This document shows positions 28,876 through 38,748 of a stretch of DNA of 64,000 nucleotides, piece by piece; position 1 is the stretch's first letter; each line of letters begins with the position of its first letter. The DNA lies in NCBI GenBank assembly GCA_010672585.1, contig JAAHGF010000018.1, forward strand, positions 1 to 64,000, read 5' to 3'. This stretch comes from Okeania sp. SIO1I7. GTDB taxonomy: Bacteria; Cyanobacteriota; Cyanobacteriia; Cyanobacteriales; Microcoleaceae. Position numbers and translations under genes: made by a program. The notes beneath the pieces are model-generated. The model saw nothing but the letters and a program-made list of their open reading frames with translations, was not told the origin of the DNA and ran no database searches.

Positions 28876-29840
28876 ATGATTATTTCTGAGAATGATAAAT
28901 TCATCTTTATCCATATTCCTAAAAATGGAGGAACTAGCGTAGCACTATCTCTAGAAGAACGTCTGAAGTATAACGACATTGTTATAGGTGGAACTAAATA
29001 TGGTGATAAATTACTGGGACTTACACAAAATAAAGGCAGAAAATAGGCTCAAATAAATATAGATGGGCAGAGGCTTTTACGTCGAAAATGCATAAACCCT
29101 GAGTTACCAAGGGTTATAGCCATTTTTAAGGCTTTGACGTAATTCCCAACTCTTGACTGACTTTGACGCATTTTTCCTACCAAAAAATGTCTAAGTACCA
29201 TTACTACAGATATATCAAAAACAATTTGGGGTGAGTAAACATTCCTTAGACATAGAAATCCAAGATTTAGTCGGACAGGAAAAGTGGGAGCAATTTTTCA
29301 AATTTGGTATTGTCAGAAATCCTTATCGCAGAATTGTTTCTATCTATACCTATAACGAAAAAAAATTATCTAGCTTTTTTGGCACAGGAATTTTGCACCA
29401 TTCAGGCAAACAAACATTAGCTGATATTCATTCCTCGGCGCATTAAATCTCAAATTAAATATTTTGGTGCTCAAGTTAATGTCAAATACTTTCAAAATAC
29501 TCTCTGGGTACTGAAATGGCCTACAATAAAAGCTTATTTAGATACTGCCAACTTTTCTGAGTTTATTCGCCACCCTATTCTTGTCAACAGTAATCCCTTT
29601 CGCAGTCAATGGACATGGCTATCAGACCGCGATCGCCAGAACCTTATAGTTGATCGGGTCATTAAGTTAGAAGAAATTGAGTCTGAATGGCCGAAATTAT
29701 GCCAAGATTTAGGAATAAGTTGTAAACTAAAATTTGAAAATAAATCGGCTTCTAGAAATGTTGAGTTGACCCCTGAAGACCGTAGCTATATATATTCGCA
29801 ATTTAAAATAGACTTCGACAAGTTTGGATACCTGCCTTAG
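28876..29840 (+). pseudogene. Sulfotransferase family 2-like pseudogene, interrupted
   Basis: The first part reads MIISENDKFIFIHIPKNGG with TSV, the 5'-phosphosulfate-binding loop of PAPS-dependent sulfotransferases, and stops at 29044. After ~170 bp of foreign-looking sequence the protein resumes with FKFGIVRNPYRRIVSIYTY, the 3'-phosphate-binding motif. A frameshift near 29440 follows, and a third frame continues to 29840 (DRVIKLEEIESEW, ending FDKFGYLP). The enzyme would have sulfated a carbohydrate or peptide at the cell surface. The insert (~29041-29200) has imperfect inverted ends around TTTTACGTCGAAAATGC and TTTGACGCATTTTTC. Not functional as it stands. Confidence 0.8.
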
Positions 29841-29939
29841 GTCACTACATTCGACTTCTTTTTCCATACATAGCTCGACAAAATGTTAAATTAATTTTGC
29901 ATTAAGTACTTAACTGCAAGCTCTCAGGAGATGAAAATT

Positions 29940-31013
29940 ATGGAAAGTAGATTATTGGTAACCGGGGGTGCTGGATTTATTGGTTCTAACTTTGTCCACT
30001 ATTGGTGTGAAACCTATCCGAATCATCGAGTAGTTGTATTGGATGCTCTGACTTACGCTGGTAACAAGAAAACTTTAGCTGATTTACTAGAGTTGCCAAA
30101 TTTCCGTTTTGTCCAGGGAGATATTTGCGATCGCTCATTAGTAGATAGGTTACTCCAGGAAGAGGATATAGATACAGTAGCCCACTTTGCAGCAGAATCT
30201 CATGTGGATCGGTCTATTCTTGGCCCCGCAGCTTTTGTGCAAACTAATGTTGTGGGTACTTTTACCTTGTTAGAGGCGTTCAGAAGTCATTATCCCACTG
30301 TTGCTCAAAATCCAGATCGTAGGTGTATATTTCTCCATGTTTCGACTGATGAAGTCTACGGTAGCTTAAGCTCAGAAAATTCTGCCTTTACAGAAACCAC
30401 ACCTTATGCGCCAAATAGTCCCTATTCTGCATCGAAAGCAGGAAGTGACCATCTGGCTAGAGCTTATTATCATACTTATGGTATCCCGACAGTTATTACT
30501 AATTGTTCTAATAACTACGGACCGTATCATTTTCCTGAGAAGTTAATTCCTCTGATGTGCATCAATATGTTATTAGGAAAACAATTGCCAGTTTATGGTG
30601 ATGGGCAAAATATTAGAGATTGGTTGTATGTGATAGATCATTGTCGAGCATTAGATACGGTAATTCACAAAGGTAAACCTGGAGAAACTTATAATATTGG
30701 TGGAAATAATGAGGTGAAAAATATTGATTTGGTGCGAATGTTGTGTCAAATTATGGATGAGTTAACAACTGATTTACCAGTGCAACCTTGTGAAAAGTTA
30801 ATTACTTTTGTTAAGGATAGACCAGGACATGACCGACGTTATGCTATTGATGCCACAAAGATTAAAACTGAGTTAGGTTGGCAACCTTCAGTAACTGTTG
30901 AAGAGGGGTTACGTCAGACCGTAGAATGGTTTTTGAATAACCGAAATTGGTGGGAGCCATTATTATCTGAAGAATATCAGGCTTATTATCAGAAAGTTTA
31001 TGCAAATTCTTAA
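29940..31013 (+). CDS. rfbB: dTDP-glucose 4,6-dehydratase
   Basis: Converts dTDP-glucose to dTDP-4-keto-6-deoxyglucose, a precursor of rhamnose and other deoxysugars. Extended SDR fold: NAD-binding TGGAGFIGS near the N-terminus, HFAAESHVDRS (~85-95), HVSTDEVYG with the active-site Thr-Asp-Glu (~135), catalytic YSASK (~165-169) and NNYGPYHFPEKLIP. The ATG at 29940 is preferred over the in-frame ATG at 29931: AGGAG at 29926-29930 is 9 bases from the former but touches the latter. Length is then 357 aa, normal. rfbA, rfbC and rfbD are not adjacent. Confidence 0.95.
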   Translation: MESRLLVTGGAGFIGSNFVHYWCETYPNHRVVVLDALTYAGNKKTLADLLELPNFRFVQGDICDRSLVDRLLQEEDIDTVAHFAAESHVDRSILGPAAFVQTNVVGTFTLLEAFRSHYPTVAQNPDRRCIFLHVSTDEVYGSLSSENSAFTETTPYAPNSPYSASKAGSDHLARAYYHTYGIPTVITNCSNNYGPYHFPEKLIPLMCINMLLGKQLPVYGDGQNIRDWLYVIDHCRALDTVIHKGKPGETYNIGGNNEVKNIDLVRMLCQIMDELTTDLPVQPCEKLITFVKDRPGHDRRYAIDATKIKTELGWQPSVTVEEGLRQTVEWFLNNRNWWEPLLSEEYQAYYQKVYANS

Positions 31014-31150
31014 ATTGGTTATTGGTAATTAGTAATATTTCTTGATGATTTGCTACTAGCTCTTCTATTTTCTGCAAGTAGTCTTTTCTAGCTACTATCC
31101 TAATTCTCAATTAGTTAGTCTAGTCGTAGAGTTTTCAAGGTTACTACTTT

Positions 31151-31234
31151 TATAGCAGAAGGTAGAAGGAAAAATCTAGCGTTGTCTGAATTTTCAGCTT
31201 TTGATATATTCTCATCTTTACTTCGACTGCTATA
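31151..31234. repeat. MITE-like repeat family G, copy 2
   Basis: TATAGCAGAAGGTAGAAGG at the left, GACTGCTATA at the right; same length class and core as 998-1079. Confidence 0.65.
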
Positions 31235-31469
31235 TAGAAATTTTATTTGAATTGTAGGTAAAATTTCTGATAATTAGGGACTAGAAAAGCAGCAACAGAA
31301 ATAAGACTTTCAAAGTCTCTACTGATGCAGCTGATTGTAATTACAATTATCAAGCAAAAAACTTAACAATGGCGTGGGAAAACTAATCCCAGATTAAAGT
31401 CAGTTAATGCTCAAGTCTAACCACAAATTTTAAATAGGGTTTGCGTATGGAAAGTCTTTTTGCTCTTTG

Positions 31470-31533
<64 letters not shown>

Positions 31534-31657
31534 ATAGGAATGAGCGAAGAGGTAGGAGCGGGCGTTTTGTAAGAGTGATTTTTCTGCCCAACTATGAGCC
31601 TAAAATACGCTCAAATTTGAGCATCAAGAGCTAAAAACCAGGTACTGCAATTCGACC

Positions 31658-31827
31658 CCTAAAAGGCTAAAGTCTTTATATGTCAATGCTTTTAGATTTA
31701 ATCAGCAAGCCCTAAATACTTTAGATAGAGCTTTTTCTGAGATTAAATCTCTTGGTAAAGTTTTTCCTCGCTGCAATAAAAAGTTGAGAAGCTTTGTCTT
31801 TCTGGCAATGCTGAAAAATTGTCTAGG
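31658..31827 (+). pseudogene. tnpB relic, N-terminal internal segment
   Basis: One plus-strand frame reads RLKSLYVNAF, then NQQALNTLDRAFSEIKSLG followed by KVFP, and KKLRSFVFLAMLKNCLG. This is closely similar to residues ~90-150 of the interrupted tnpB at 35836-36861 (LQQTLKTLDRAF, KKLRSFVFPAMLKN). The nuclease part is absent. Confidence 0.8.
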
Positions 31828-31963
31828 TAGATGTTTGATAAAGCATTTAAGATTGCTAAGTAGTGAGACAAAATTAATTACATATTCTGCCGTCCCCCTT
31901 TTGCTAATTTCAACAATAAAATTTATTTTGCACAACTATTATTTATTATATCCATTAGTTTTA

Positions 31964-32211
31964 GAGTCTTGGAGGTACAAAATTTTCAGAATTTAGGGAA
32001 TACTTACTCTGGAAACAGAGAGATTTTAAACAGTACCTTAGCATATCAAAAATTGCTATTAAAGTTATCTCATAAATAGCGGTTTTCGAGTCTTGGAATT
32101 ACAAAGTGTCAAGAATTTAGGGAATACTCGCTCTGGTAACAGAAATATTATTTAAGCAGTACCTTAGCATCTCAAAAATTGCTGTTAAGACTACCTCAAA
32201 AATAACCGAAG
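31964..32211 (+). repeat. Direct repeat, two copies of a 124-bp unit
   Basis: GAGTCTTGG starts each copy (31964 and 32088). Shared blocks: AGAATTTAGGGAATACT, GCTCTGG.AACAGA, CAGTACCTTAGCAT, TCAAAAATTGCT. The second copy ends just before the next gene's leader. The start of copy 1 continues from the tnpB relic region. Confidence 0.75.
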
Positions 32212-32267
32212 CAAAAATTTTGGATTATTAAGTATTAGATTTTTTGTACAGTACAACAAGAGGAAAA

Positions 32268-32693
32268 ATGAAAAAATTTGCTCTAATCACAACATTATTA
32301 ATAACTTCAAGCTTCATAATTTATCCCAAAGAAGTTTTATCTCAAAATGCTCCTACTTATGTACCTGGATATTGGCAACCAGAAGCTCAAGCAGCAGATT
32401 CAAAACAACCAATTACACTAAAGATTTTAAATCAGACTGGAAAAGCTCTCAACTATAACTTAATTCCAGAGGTAGAAAGAATTTTGCCCGCAGGAAAAAG
32501 TAAAAATATCAGAGTTGACTTACAAAGTATACCTGACGGTTATGGCACAGTAAACATATATAATGACAGTTTACTTACTTATGAATATAGTGCAGAAGGT
32601 AATACAGTTACAGTTAGAGTCAAACCAGGTTCAGAAGCAACTGACCATAAATCAGTTTATATTTCTCCCACTGGCAAAGTTTATTCTTTTTAA
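32268..32693 (+). CDS. Putative secreted protein of unknown function (141 aa)
   Basis: Not recognised. The ATG at 32268 is chosen because AGAGGA lies ~6 bases upstream and the product then begins with a clean signal peptide (MKKFALITTLLITSSFIIY, cleavage after VLSQ, ~residue 26). An upstream in-frame start at 32244 would add eight residues before it. The mature ~115 aa contain PITLKILNQTGKALNYNLIP and later beta-rich segments (GTVNIYNDSLLTYEYSAEGN), suggesting a small all-beta periplasmic protein. The gene is convergent with the DUF456 gene, three bases apart. Confidence 0.65.
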   Translation: MKKFALITTLLITSSFIIYPKEVLSQNAPTYVPGYWQPEAQAADSKQPITLKILNQTGKALNYNLIPEVERILPAGKSKNIRVDLQSIPDGYGTVNIYNDSLLTYEYSAEGNTVTVRVKPGSEATDHKSVYISPTGKVYSF

Positions 32694-32696
32694 CTA

Positions 32697-33248
32697 CTAA
32701 CTGTTAATGGTCGGCCAAGTTGAAACAAGAAAAACTATCACAGTGGCGATCGCTAAAATTCCTTGAATTATATTTCCCACAACTGTGCCGACCACTATAC
32801 CTATTCCAGCTTTTACAGATAATTTAGCCCTCTGAGTAAACTCTAAATCTTTCCGATATAAAAATTCTCCAACAACTGCTCCGAAAAAAGGTCCAATCAA
32901 CATCCCTAATAAAGGTCCGCCAAATGGTAAAGCAGGTAATAGACCAAAAAAACCCAATGCAAGACCAACGAAACAACCTATTTGTCCCCATTTACTAGCA
33001 CCAGACTGTTTTGCTCCCCAATAAGTCGCGAGAAAATCTATCAAACTACTCAAAACCAGAACAGCGATCGCCATTCCTAACACCCAACCCACTCCAGTAA
33101 AATTTTGAATAAAGCTCCAAACTAAAATCGCTGCTAAAATCAAACTAGAACCGGGCAAACCTGGAATTACAGCACCAGCAACACCGACCAACATAACTAT
33201 TAGAAGAAGCCAATAAATAATTACCATTAACATATTAATTAAAATCAA
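32697..33248 (-). CDS. DUF456 domain membrane protein
   Basis: 183 aa with about four to five membrane segments. DUF456 hallmarks: GAVIPGLPGSSLILAAILVW (~26-45), LIDFLATYWGAKQSGASKWG (~68-87) and two glycine-rich repeats (GLALGFFGLLPALPFGGPLL; GMLIGPFFGAVVGEFLYRK) that resemble glycine-zipper helices. Family function unknown; inner membrane. Only 24 bp separate it from the next gene on the same strand (33273-33920), so the two may be co-transcribed. Confidence 0.85.
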   Translation of the reverse strand: MILINMLMVIIYWLLLIVMLVGVAGAVIPGLPGSSLILAAILVWSFIQNFTGVGWVLGMAIAVLVLSSLIDFLATYWGAKQSGASKWGQIGCFVGLALGFFGLLPALPFGGPLLGMLIGPFFGAVVGEFLYRKDLEFTQRAKLSVKAGIGIVVGTVVGNIIQGILAIATVIVFLVSTWPTINS

Positions 33249-33272
33249 AAAAAATAACCCATATTATTGATT

Positions 33273-33920
33273 CTAGTTAATTTCTCTCAACAAAGTATCT
33301 GTCAATTTATCTGCTATTCCTGAAATCCAATTCTCATCTTGTTTCGTATAGCTGCGAGGGGAATTTGCACCTAAGATAATTACACCATTCTGACCAATAG
33401 GTTGACAAATGACACCTTGAGTATTTTCTGGTAAATAATTAAATTCAATACGACCTGGATAGACTTTTAAATCTACTAAATAAATAGGTTTTTGTTTATT
33501 CAAAACTTGCTTAAAAATAGCTCCCGGTTCCACTTGTGAGTGAGATGGTAAAATTCCTCTTTTTAATAAGACTTTGTTTTGATACCAAATAATAATAGTT
33601 TTAGTAACTGTATTAGTTAATAATAAACTAGAAGCCCAGGCAAGTTCATTTTTTGCTATGTCAGATAATTCTGGCAATAGTTCAAACCCTGATTCACCAA
33701 TTAATTCAACAGTATCAGGAGAACGTGGTTGTATCTGTTGCCAAAGTAAACCAGTCAAAATCAAAAAAGCACTTAAAATTACCCCCACTACATCAGAACG
33801 AGCTTGGGAAGCTAAAAGATTAGGGGTGAAAAATCGATTAACCATGAGTAAAGTTCCACCTAATCCTCCTACTATTATAGGTAGCATTCGTAAGACTTGA
33901 TTTTGGTCTGATTGATTCAT
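33273..33920 (-). CDS. Cofactor assembly of complex C subunit B (Ccb2/Ccb4-type)
   Basis: 215 aa. Two membrane helices near the N-terminus (~12-29 LPIIVGGLGGTLLMVNRF and ~43-60 DVVGVILSAFLILTGLLW), then a soluble domain with LIGESGFELLPELSDIAKNE (~74-93) and GVICQPIGQNGVIILGANS (~167-185). This architecture matches the cyanobacterial/chloroplast CCB proteins that attach heme ci to cytochrome b6 of the cytochrome b6f complex. Thylakoid membrane. Assignment rests on recalled family features; whether it is the Ccb2 or Ccb4 type is not decided. Likely in a unit with the DUF456 gene downstream. Confidence 0.75.
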   Translation of the reverse strand: MNQSDQNQVLRMLPIIVGGLGGTLLMVNRFFTPNLLASQARSDVVGVILSAFLILTGLLWQQIQPRSPDTVELIGESGFELLPELSDIAKNELAWASSLLLTNTVTKTIIIWYQNKVLLKRGILPSHSQVEPGAIFKQVLNKQKPIYLVDLKVYPGRIEFNYLPENTQGVICQPIGQNGVIILGANSPRSYTKQDENWISGIADKLTDTLLREIN

Positions 33921-34999
33921 ATTTTAAAGAATAAATTACCAAATAAATAGGGTTTAAATATAGTGTTTATATTTGAGAAATATGAATATATAGGAATATG
34001 ATTTAAGTTGTGAGATATTGGCAAATTTTAGAGAACAGGGAACAGAGAAGAAGAAAAAAATCTATCATCTGAATATGATAACTGCTATATTCTATCCTTT
34101 TAAGGAACACCTCAATTCTCACAACTGATTCCTGATTGCTATATAGTCTCGACATAAATTTTTACAGCTATAATTAATTTAACTCATTAAATTTCTTTAA
34201 GAAGGAAGAAGGAAGAAAAAAGAAGGAAAAAGTGGATGGGGATAGTCTTTGACAAGCCACTTTGTGTCTGATAACTCCAACCAATTGTAGACACAGCAGT
34301 TGAAGTGTGGAATCTTATACCAAATATCGCGCATTTTTGCTACATCTTCTTGAAAGCAGGAGTAGGAAGTAGTTCAACAATTAATAATTTGCGCCTTGAA
34401 GCCTCCCCTTTTAAGGGGAAAAAAGAAATAATATTTCCTGATATTCAATCAAGGACGGTTTTAACCAGAGGTAATTATCAATTATCCATTATCAATTATC
34501 AATTAATGAACTCTTCTTTTCAAGGAGAGGATTGACGCGGAGCGTGAAAATTTTTTCTTCTCTTGGTCGATTGGATATGGCTTCGAGACCTCGCCATCCC
34601 ACCCTACGGGAAGCTGCGAATATCGACCGCTTTTTTCTCCTTTAAAGGAGAGGCTTTCAACCTTAATTATTCGGTAAATGACGAATAAGAACTCTTGACT
34701 TCATACAAATAATTGCTAAAAAAATTAATGAACAATTATCATTACTTAAGAACTGAAGTGTTCAATAAAAATAGCATTATTTTGAGGAATTAGTATTAGA
34801 CCCGTAAAGAAAAAGATAAATTTAGATACCGATCAGCCAATTTTTAAAATTACTGAATAACTAGGATTTTTTAGTAGTGCTAAACAAGTAATAATTTTTA
34901 TTGTCTACCTTCTTATAATTAATAGGGATGTAGCAACTAATACCCTTAAATCTTTAGGACTACCAATTTTTTAGCCTTTGATTTGACTGTAACTATATT
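33921..34999. other. Gene-free kilobase with a head-to-head pair of family A repeats
   Basis: 34376-34512 is a forward family A copy (GCGCCTTGAAGCCTCCCC, TTTTAACCAGAGGTAATTAT). 34512-34682 is a second copy in reverse (TCAAGGAGAGGATTGAC, then TCTCCTTTAAAGGAGAGGCT and TTATTCGGTAAATG). The reverse copy carries an internal insertion (CTTGGTCGATTGGATATGGC up to CGACCGC). 34010-34145 is a weak dispersed repeat. The remainder is AT-rich. Confidence 0.65.
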
Positions 35000-35731
35000 T
35001 CAACCAACTTCACCAGGCTCAATAATACGTTGAAATAAATAACCAGTACCCCGCGCAGTTAAAATCAATTCTGGATTACTTGGATCTTCTTCTAACTTAG
35101 CCCTTAGCCTAGAAATATGAACATCCACTACCCGCGTATCTACATGGCGCTCTGGAGTATAACCCCAAACTTCCTGCAAAATCTCAGACCGGGAAAAAGG
35201 TTCTCCAGAACGACTTACCAACAACTCCAACAAACTAAACTCCATACCAGTTAGTCTAATCCTTTCATCACCCTTGTAAACCTGACGTTTATTAGTATCA
35301 ATTCTAATAGTGCTAACTTGGATAACACCAGAACTAGGAATACCATTACCCTCATTTTTCTCTACTCGACGTAATACAGAACGAATTCTTGCTTCTAATT
35401 CTTTTGGAGAAAAAGGCTTCACTACATAATCATCAGCACCTAACTCTAAACCTGTAATTCTATCTGCAACATCTCCCAAAGCAGTTAGCATAATTATAGG
35501 AATATCTGACTCTTTCCGTAACTCTTGACATACACCATAACCATCTAATTTTGGCATCATCACATCTAATACCACCAAATCGGGGTCTGCATTGCGAAAA
35601 GTATCCAAAGCTTCTTCCCCGTCAGCAGCAGTAACAACATCATAGCCAATCATTGACAGTCGAGTTTCTAAAATACGACGGATACTTGCCTCATCATCAA
35701 CAACCAATATTTTTTCTTTATGATTTTCCAC
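35000..35731 (-). CDS. rpaB: Response regulator RpaB (OmpR family)
   Basis: RpaB is the essential cyanobacterial regulator (also ycf27) that binds HLR1 sites in photosystem and stress genes and works with the kinase Hik33/NblS. The receiver domain has DD at 12-13, phospho-acceptor D56 (LVVLDVMMPKLDGYG), and VVKPFSPKEL with the conserved Lys. The C-terminal winged helix (~140-240) includes RLTGMEFSLLELLVSRSGEP. GTG at 35731 is chosen: it gives VENHKEKILVVDDE, the family start, has AGGA just upstream and gives 243 aa. The longer in-frame reading to 35839 runs into the tnpB remnant. The promoter region was therefore partly replaced by IS DNA. Confidence 0.93.
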   Translation of the reverse strand: MENHKEKILVVDDEASIRRILETRLSMIGYDVVTAADGEEALDTFRNADPDLVVLDVMMPKLDGYGVCQELRKESDIPIIMLTALGDVADRITGLELGADDYVVKPFSPKELEARIRSVLRRVEKNEGNGIPSSGVIQVSTIRIDTNKRQVYKGDERIRLTGMEFSLLELLVSRSGEPFSRSEILQEVWGYTPERHVDTRVVDVHISRLRAKLEEDPSNPELILTARGTGYLFQRIIEPGEVG

Positions 35732-35835
35732 TTTTCCTAACACTCCTTCATTTAGATTTTTGACACTCTCACCGTTAAATCTGGTGATTATAACGGGAGA
35801 TTCTTGTCTGGCAGATTCGTAAGCTTGGCAACAAA

Positions 35836-36861
35836 TCAAATAAACTGAGTTGCACCCCTGTCAGACCATCTCCACTTCTGAAGTTTTAACCAATTATTTG
35901 ACCCCTTCTTTTTTTTCTTAAGTCTTCTTTGCAGTAAGCTCGCGCGTTCCCTTGCGCCTGGAGGCGGCGCGGGGCTCGCCAATTTAAGCTCGCGTAGTTG
36001 GCTGAATAAAAACTTAGGAGATTTGATTAACTTTCCAGTTGAAGTAGCTACAAAACTTTCTATACCTGCATCTATTCCTAATGACTTTTTACCTACTGGA
36101 TTATCTGGCACTAACTCAGATGGGCGTTGGTAAAGCGCGTGTATGATATTAATCTTAATTACTTAGGAGTCAGTCCTCAGTCCTCAGTCCTCAGGAGGGA
36201 AGAAAGAGGAATAGAAGGAGAAAGTTTTTTGTTTGGGTAAAGGTCATGGACTTCTATCGCGCTCTGATCCGGACATGGTATCATACCTCAAATTACCAAC
36301 GCCCTCAGATGAAGTAAAAGTAATCATCAAATAATAACCAGTTGCTTTTTTGACTATCCTAGCTTGTTTAGCTTGAAAACCATCTGGATATGGCCTACTT
36401 TGTTTAATCTTAATCCAACCTAGCTGAGGCAGTTTAACTCTATTATTGCCTAAGGAATTTTTCAGCATTGCAGGAAAAACAAAACTTCTCAGCTTTTTCT
36501 TAAATCTTGGAAAACCTTTACCCTGAGATTTCAGACCACAAAAAGCTCTATCTAGAGTCTTTAAAGTTTGTTGTAAAACTTGAGCATTAACTGACTTTAA
36601 TCTAGGATAAGTTTTTTTAGCTATTGTGAGGTTTTTGGCTTGATGATTGTAACTAGGATAAGGTGTCTCAGTAGGAATAATATATTCAGAAACAATTGAA
36701 CAGCTATTAATTGTAATTGGTGATTTTCTCGCACTTGACCAGTCTTTTCGCTCTCTCAAAGCATAATTGTACATACTCTTACAAACATCAAGAATATGAT
36801 TAATCTCTATTTCTTGTTGCTGAGTTGGGTTGAGCTTGTACTGGTAAGTTAAAGTAATCAA
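35836..36861 (-). pseudogene. tnpB interrupted by a MITE and truncated at its 3' end
   Basis: The N-terminal part (36244-36861) reads MITLTYQYKLNPTQQQEIE up to MITFTSSE. A 181-bp MITE (36123-36303) with an 8-bp duplication then breaks it. Removing the MITE and one duplication restores the frame exactly: TSSE joins LVPDNPVGKKSLGIDAG (RuvC-I Asp present). The gene continues through KSPKFLFSQLRELK and is then broken in frame by a GC-rich insert (~35936-35984) encoding ASPAPPPGARERAS. It ends at KLQKWRWSDRG beside rpaB, so RuvC-II, the zinc finger and RuvC-III are lost. Confidence 0.88.
36123..36303. repeat. MITE family C (GGCGTTGGTAA ends) inserted in tnpB
   Basis: The ends GGCGTTGGTAAAG and AATTACCAACGCC are inverted repeats. 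A perfect 8-bp target duplication CTCAGATG flanks them (36115-36122, 36304-36311). The interior carries AGTCCTC heptamers (36168-36193) and a CTTAATTACTTAGGAGTCAG block. Copy 2 at 62686-62880 shares ends and interior. No coding capacity. Confidence 0.92.
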
Positions 36862-37182
36862 AGGTTGAAAAATAAAATGTTAATAACTATATTATAACTG
36901 ATACTGGATGATTCGCGCTCCGCTCAATTATTATATAGATATGTTGAAATTCATTAGGGGCTGTCTGCGTGGGTTTCCCGCGCAGTTTATACGCCCCATC
37001 TCACCGCTAAATTAGAAATTATAGTGGCTCGAGCTCTTTCAAGACTCTTTGATATTAATTTTCTTAACTCTATCATCAAACAGGACAACAGAAATTACCA
37101 TTATGGATTACTTCTTAGCTTAGGATGAGTGAAACTTTAGGCTTTTTTATATTTGCGAGTGAATATTAAATTATTTTAAGAG
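36862..37182. other. Intergenic region with a stable hairpin at ~36957-36997
   Basis: GGGGCTGTCTGCG, GGGTTTCCC and CGCAG, then GCCCC form a nested hairpin in an otherwise AT-rich stretch. It may be the left-end structure of the tnpB element. The radA promoter must lie between here and 37183. Nothing else is seen. Confidence 0.4.
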
Positions 37183-38748
37183 ATGCCAAAACAGAAAATA
37201 AAGTATGTTTGTGGAGTATGTGCCAAGGAGTACCCTAAATTCCAAGGCAAATGTACAAACTGTAACAGTTGGGATTCAATACAGGAAGTCATAGAAGAAC
37301 CAACGACAAACCCTCTACAAAGATTGGGACTGACTGATATTGGCATTGGCACTCAAGCATCTGAATCAGATAAGTCTTCTGGTCAACCAAGGGCATCTTT
37401 TCTATTATCCCAGATTTCTGACCAAAGTTTGTCCAGAATGCCTTCTGGATTTGAAGAGTTAGACCGAGTGCTTGGTGGTGGAATTGTTCCTGGTTCCTTG
37501 GTTTTGATTGGTGGAGAACCTGGTATTGGTAAATCTACTCTTTTATTACAAGTGGCTAATCAGTTGTCTAGTAGATGTCGAGTTTTATATGTATCGGCAG
37601 AAGAGTCTGGACAACAGGTGAAATTACGTTCGCAACGTTTAATTGTTAATTTCAATGAAGTAGAAGTAGAGGAAGAGGATAAGGATAATGTTTCAAATGT
37701 TGAGATGGATGAAGATTTATCCTCCAATGAAGGTCAAAAAAGCAATGACAATCCTGAATCTATAAAAGATTCCACTACAGATACAGATTCTCACGAAAAT
37801 TTATTTTTATTGCCAGAAACAGATTTAGAAGTAATTTTAAGAGAGTTGGAATCTCTCAAACCATATCTTGCTGTAATTGACAGTATTCAAACAATTTATT
37901 TTGCTTCGCTAACTTCCGCTCCTGGTTCCGTTGCTCAGGTGAGGGAATGTACTTCGGCTTTGATGCAGGTAGCAAAGCGGGAAAATATTACTTTATTAAT
38001 AGTTGGTCATGTAACTAAAGATGGTGCTTTGGCAGGTCCCCGTGTTTTAGAACATTTGGTAGATACGGTTTTGTATTTTGAGGGCGATCGCTTTGCCTCC
38101 CATCGTCTGTTGCGCTCTATGAAAAATCGTTTCGGCGCTACTCACGAAATTGGAGTCTTTGAAATGGTGGCCAATGGTTTAAAAGAGATATTAAATCCCT
38201 CAGAGTTATTTTTAGGAAGTAGGGATGAGTATTCGTCGGGAACTTCTACAGTTGTTTCTATGGAGGGTACTCGCCCAATAGTTGTAGAGATTCAGGCATT
38301 GGTTAGCCCAGCGAGTCATGGTGCGCCTCGACGTTCTACTACTGGAATTGATAGTGGTAGGTTGCAACAGATTTTGGCAGTGTTGGAAAAACGGGTAGGT
38401 ATTCCTTTATCAAAGTTGGATACTTATGTGGCGACTGTGGGGGGTTTGAGTGTGGAAGAGCCTGCCGCAGACCTGGGGATTGCTATTGCTGTGGTGGCTA
38501 GTTTTCGCGACCGGGTAGTTGACCCCAGGATTATTTTGCTGGGAGAGGTTGGTTTAGGTGGTCAGGTGCGACCTGTATCTCAGTTGGAATTAAGGTTGAG
38601 AGAGGCTGCGAAGTTAGGTTTTAAGAGAGCAATTATTCCTAAAGGTCAACAAACGCCGGATTTAGGAATGCAAATATTGCCTATTGCTAAGGTGATTGAT
38701 GCAATTATTGCTGCTATTCCAGCGCAACCTCCAACTATGGAGAGTTGA
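37183..38748 (+). CDS. radA: DNA repair protein RadA
   Basis: RadA/Sms is a RecA-like helicase that aids branch migration in recombination. 521 aa, about 60 longer than typical. N-terminal C4 zinc finger CGVC..CTNC (10-27). Walker A GGEPGIGKST (~108-117). RadA-specific KNRFG in MKNRFGATHEIG. The C-terminal Lon-like domain has STVVSMEGTRPIVVEIQALV and RPVSQLELRLREAAKLGFKR. The extra length is an acidic low-complexity insert (~158-205, VEVEEEDKDNVSNVEMDEDL onward) between Walker A and the LLPETDLE region; such inserts are common in cyanobacterial RadA. The ATG at 37183 follows AAGAG. Confidence 0.94.
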   Translation: MPKQKIKYVCGVCAKEYPKFQGKCTNCNSWDSIQEVIEEPTTNPLQRLGLTDIGIGTQASESDKSSGQPRASFLLSQISDQSLSRMPSGFEELDRVLGGGIVPGSLVLIGGEPGIGKSTLLLQVANQLSSRCRVLYVSAEESGQQVKLRSQRLIVNFNEVEVEEEDKDNVSNVEMDEDLSSNEGQKSNDNPESIKDSTTDTDSHENLFLLPETDLEVILRELESLKPYLAVIDSIQTIYFASLTSAPGSVAQVRECTSALMQVAKRENITLLIVGHVTKDGALAGPRVLEHLVDTVLYFEGDRFASHRLLRSMKNRFGATHEIGVFEMVANGLKEILNPSELFLGSRDEYSSGTSTVVSMEGTRPIVVEIQALVSPASHGAPRRSTTGIDSGRLQQILAVLEKRVGIPLSKLDTYVATVGGLSVEEPAADLGIAIAVVASFRDRVVDPRIILLGEVGLGGQVRPVSQLELRLREAAKLGFKRAIIPKGQQTPDLGMQILPIAKVIDAIIAAIPAQPPTMES

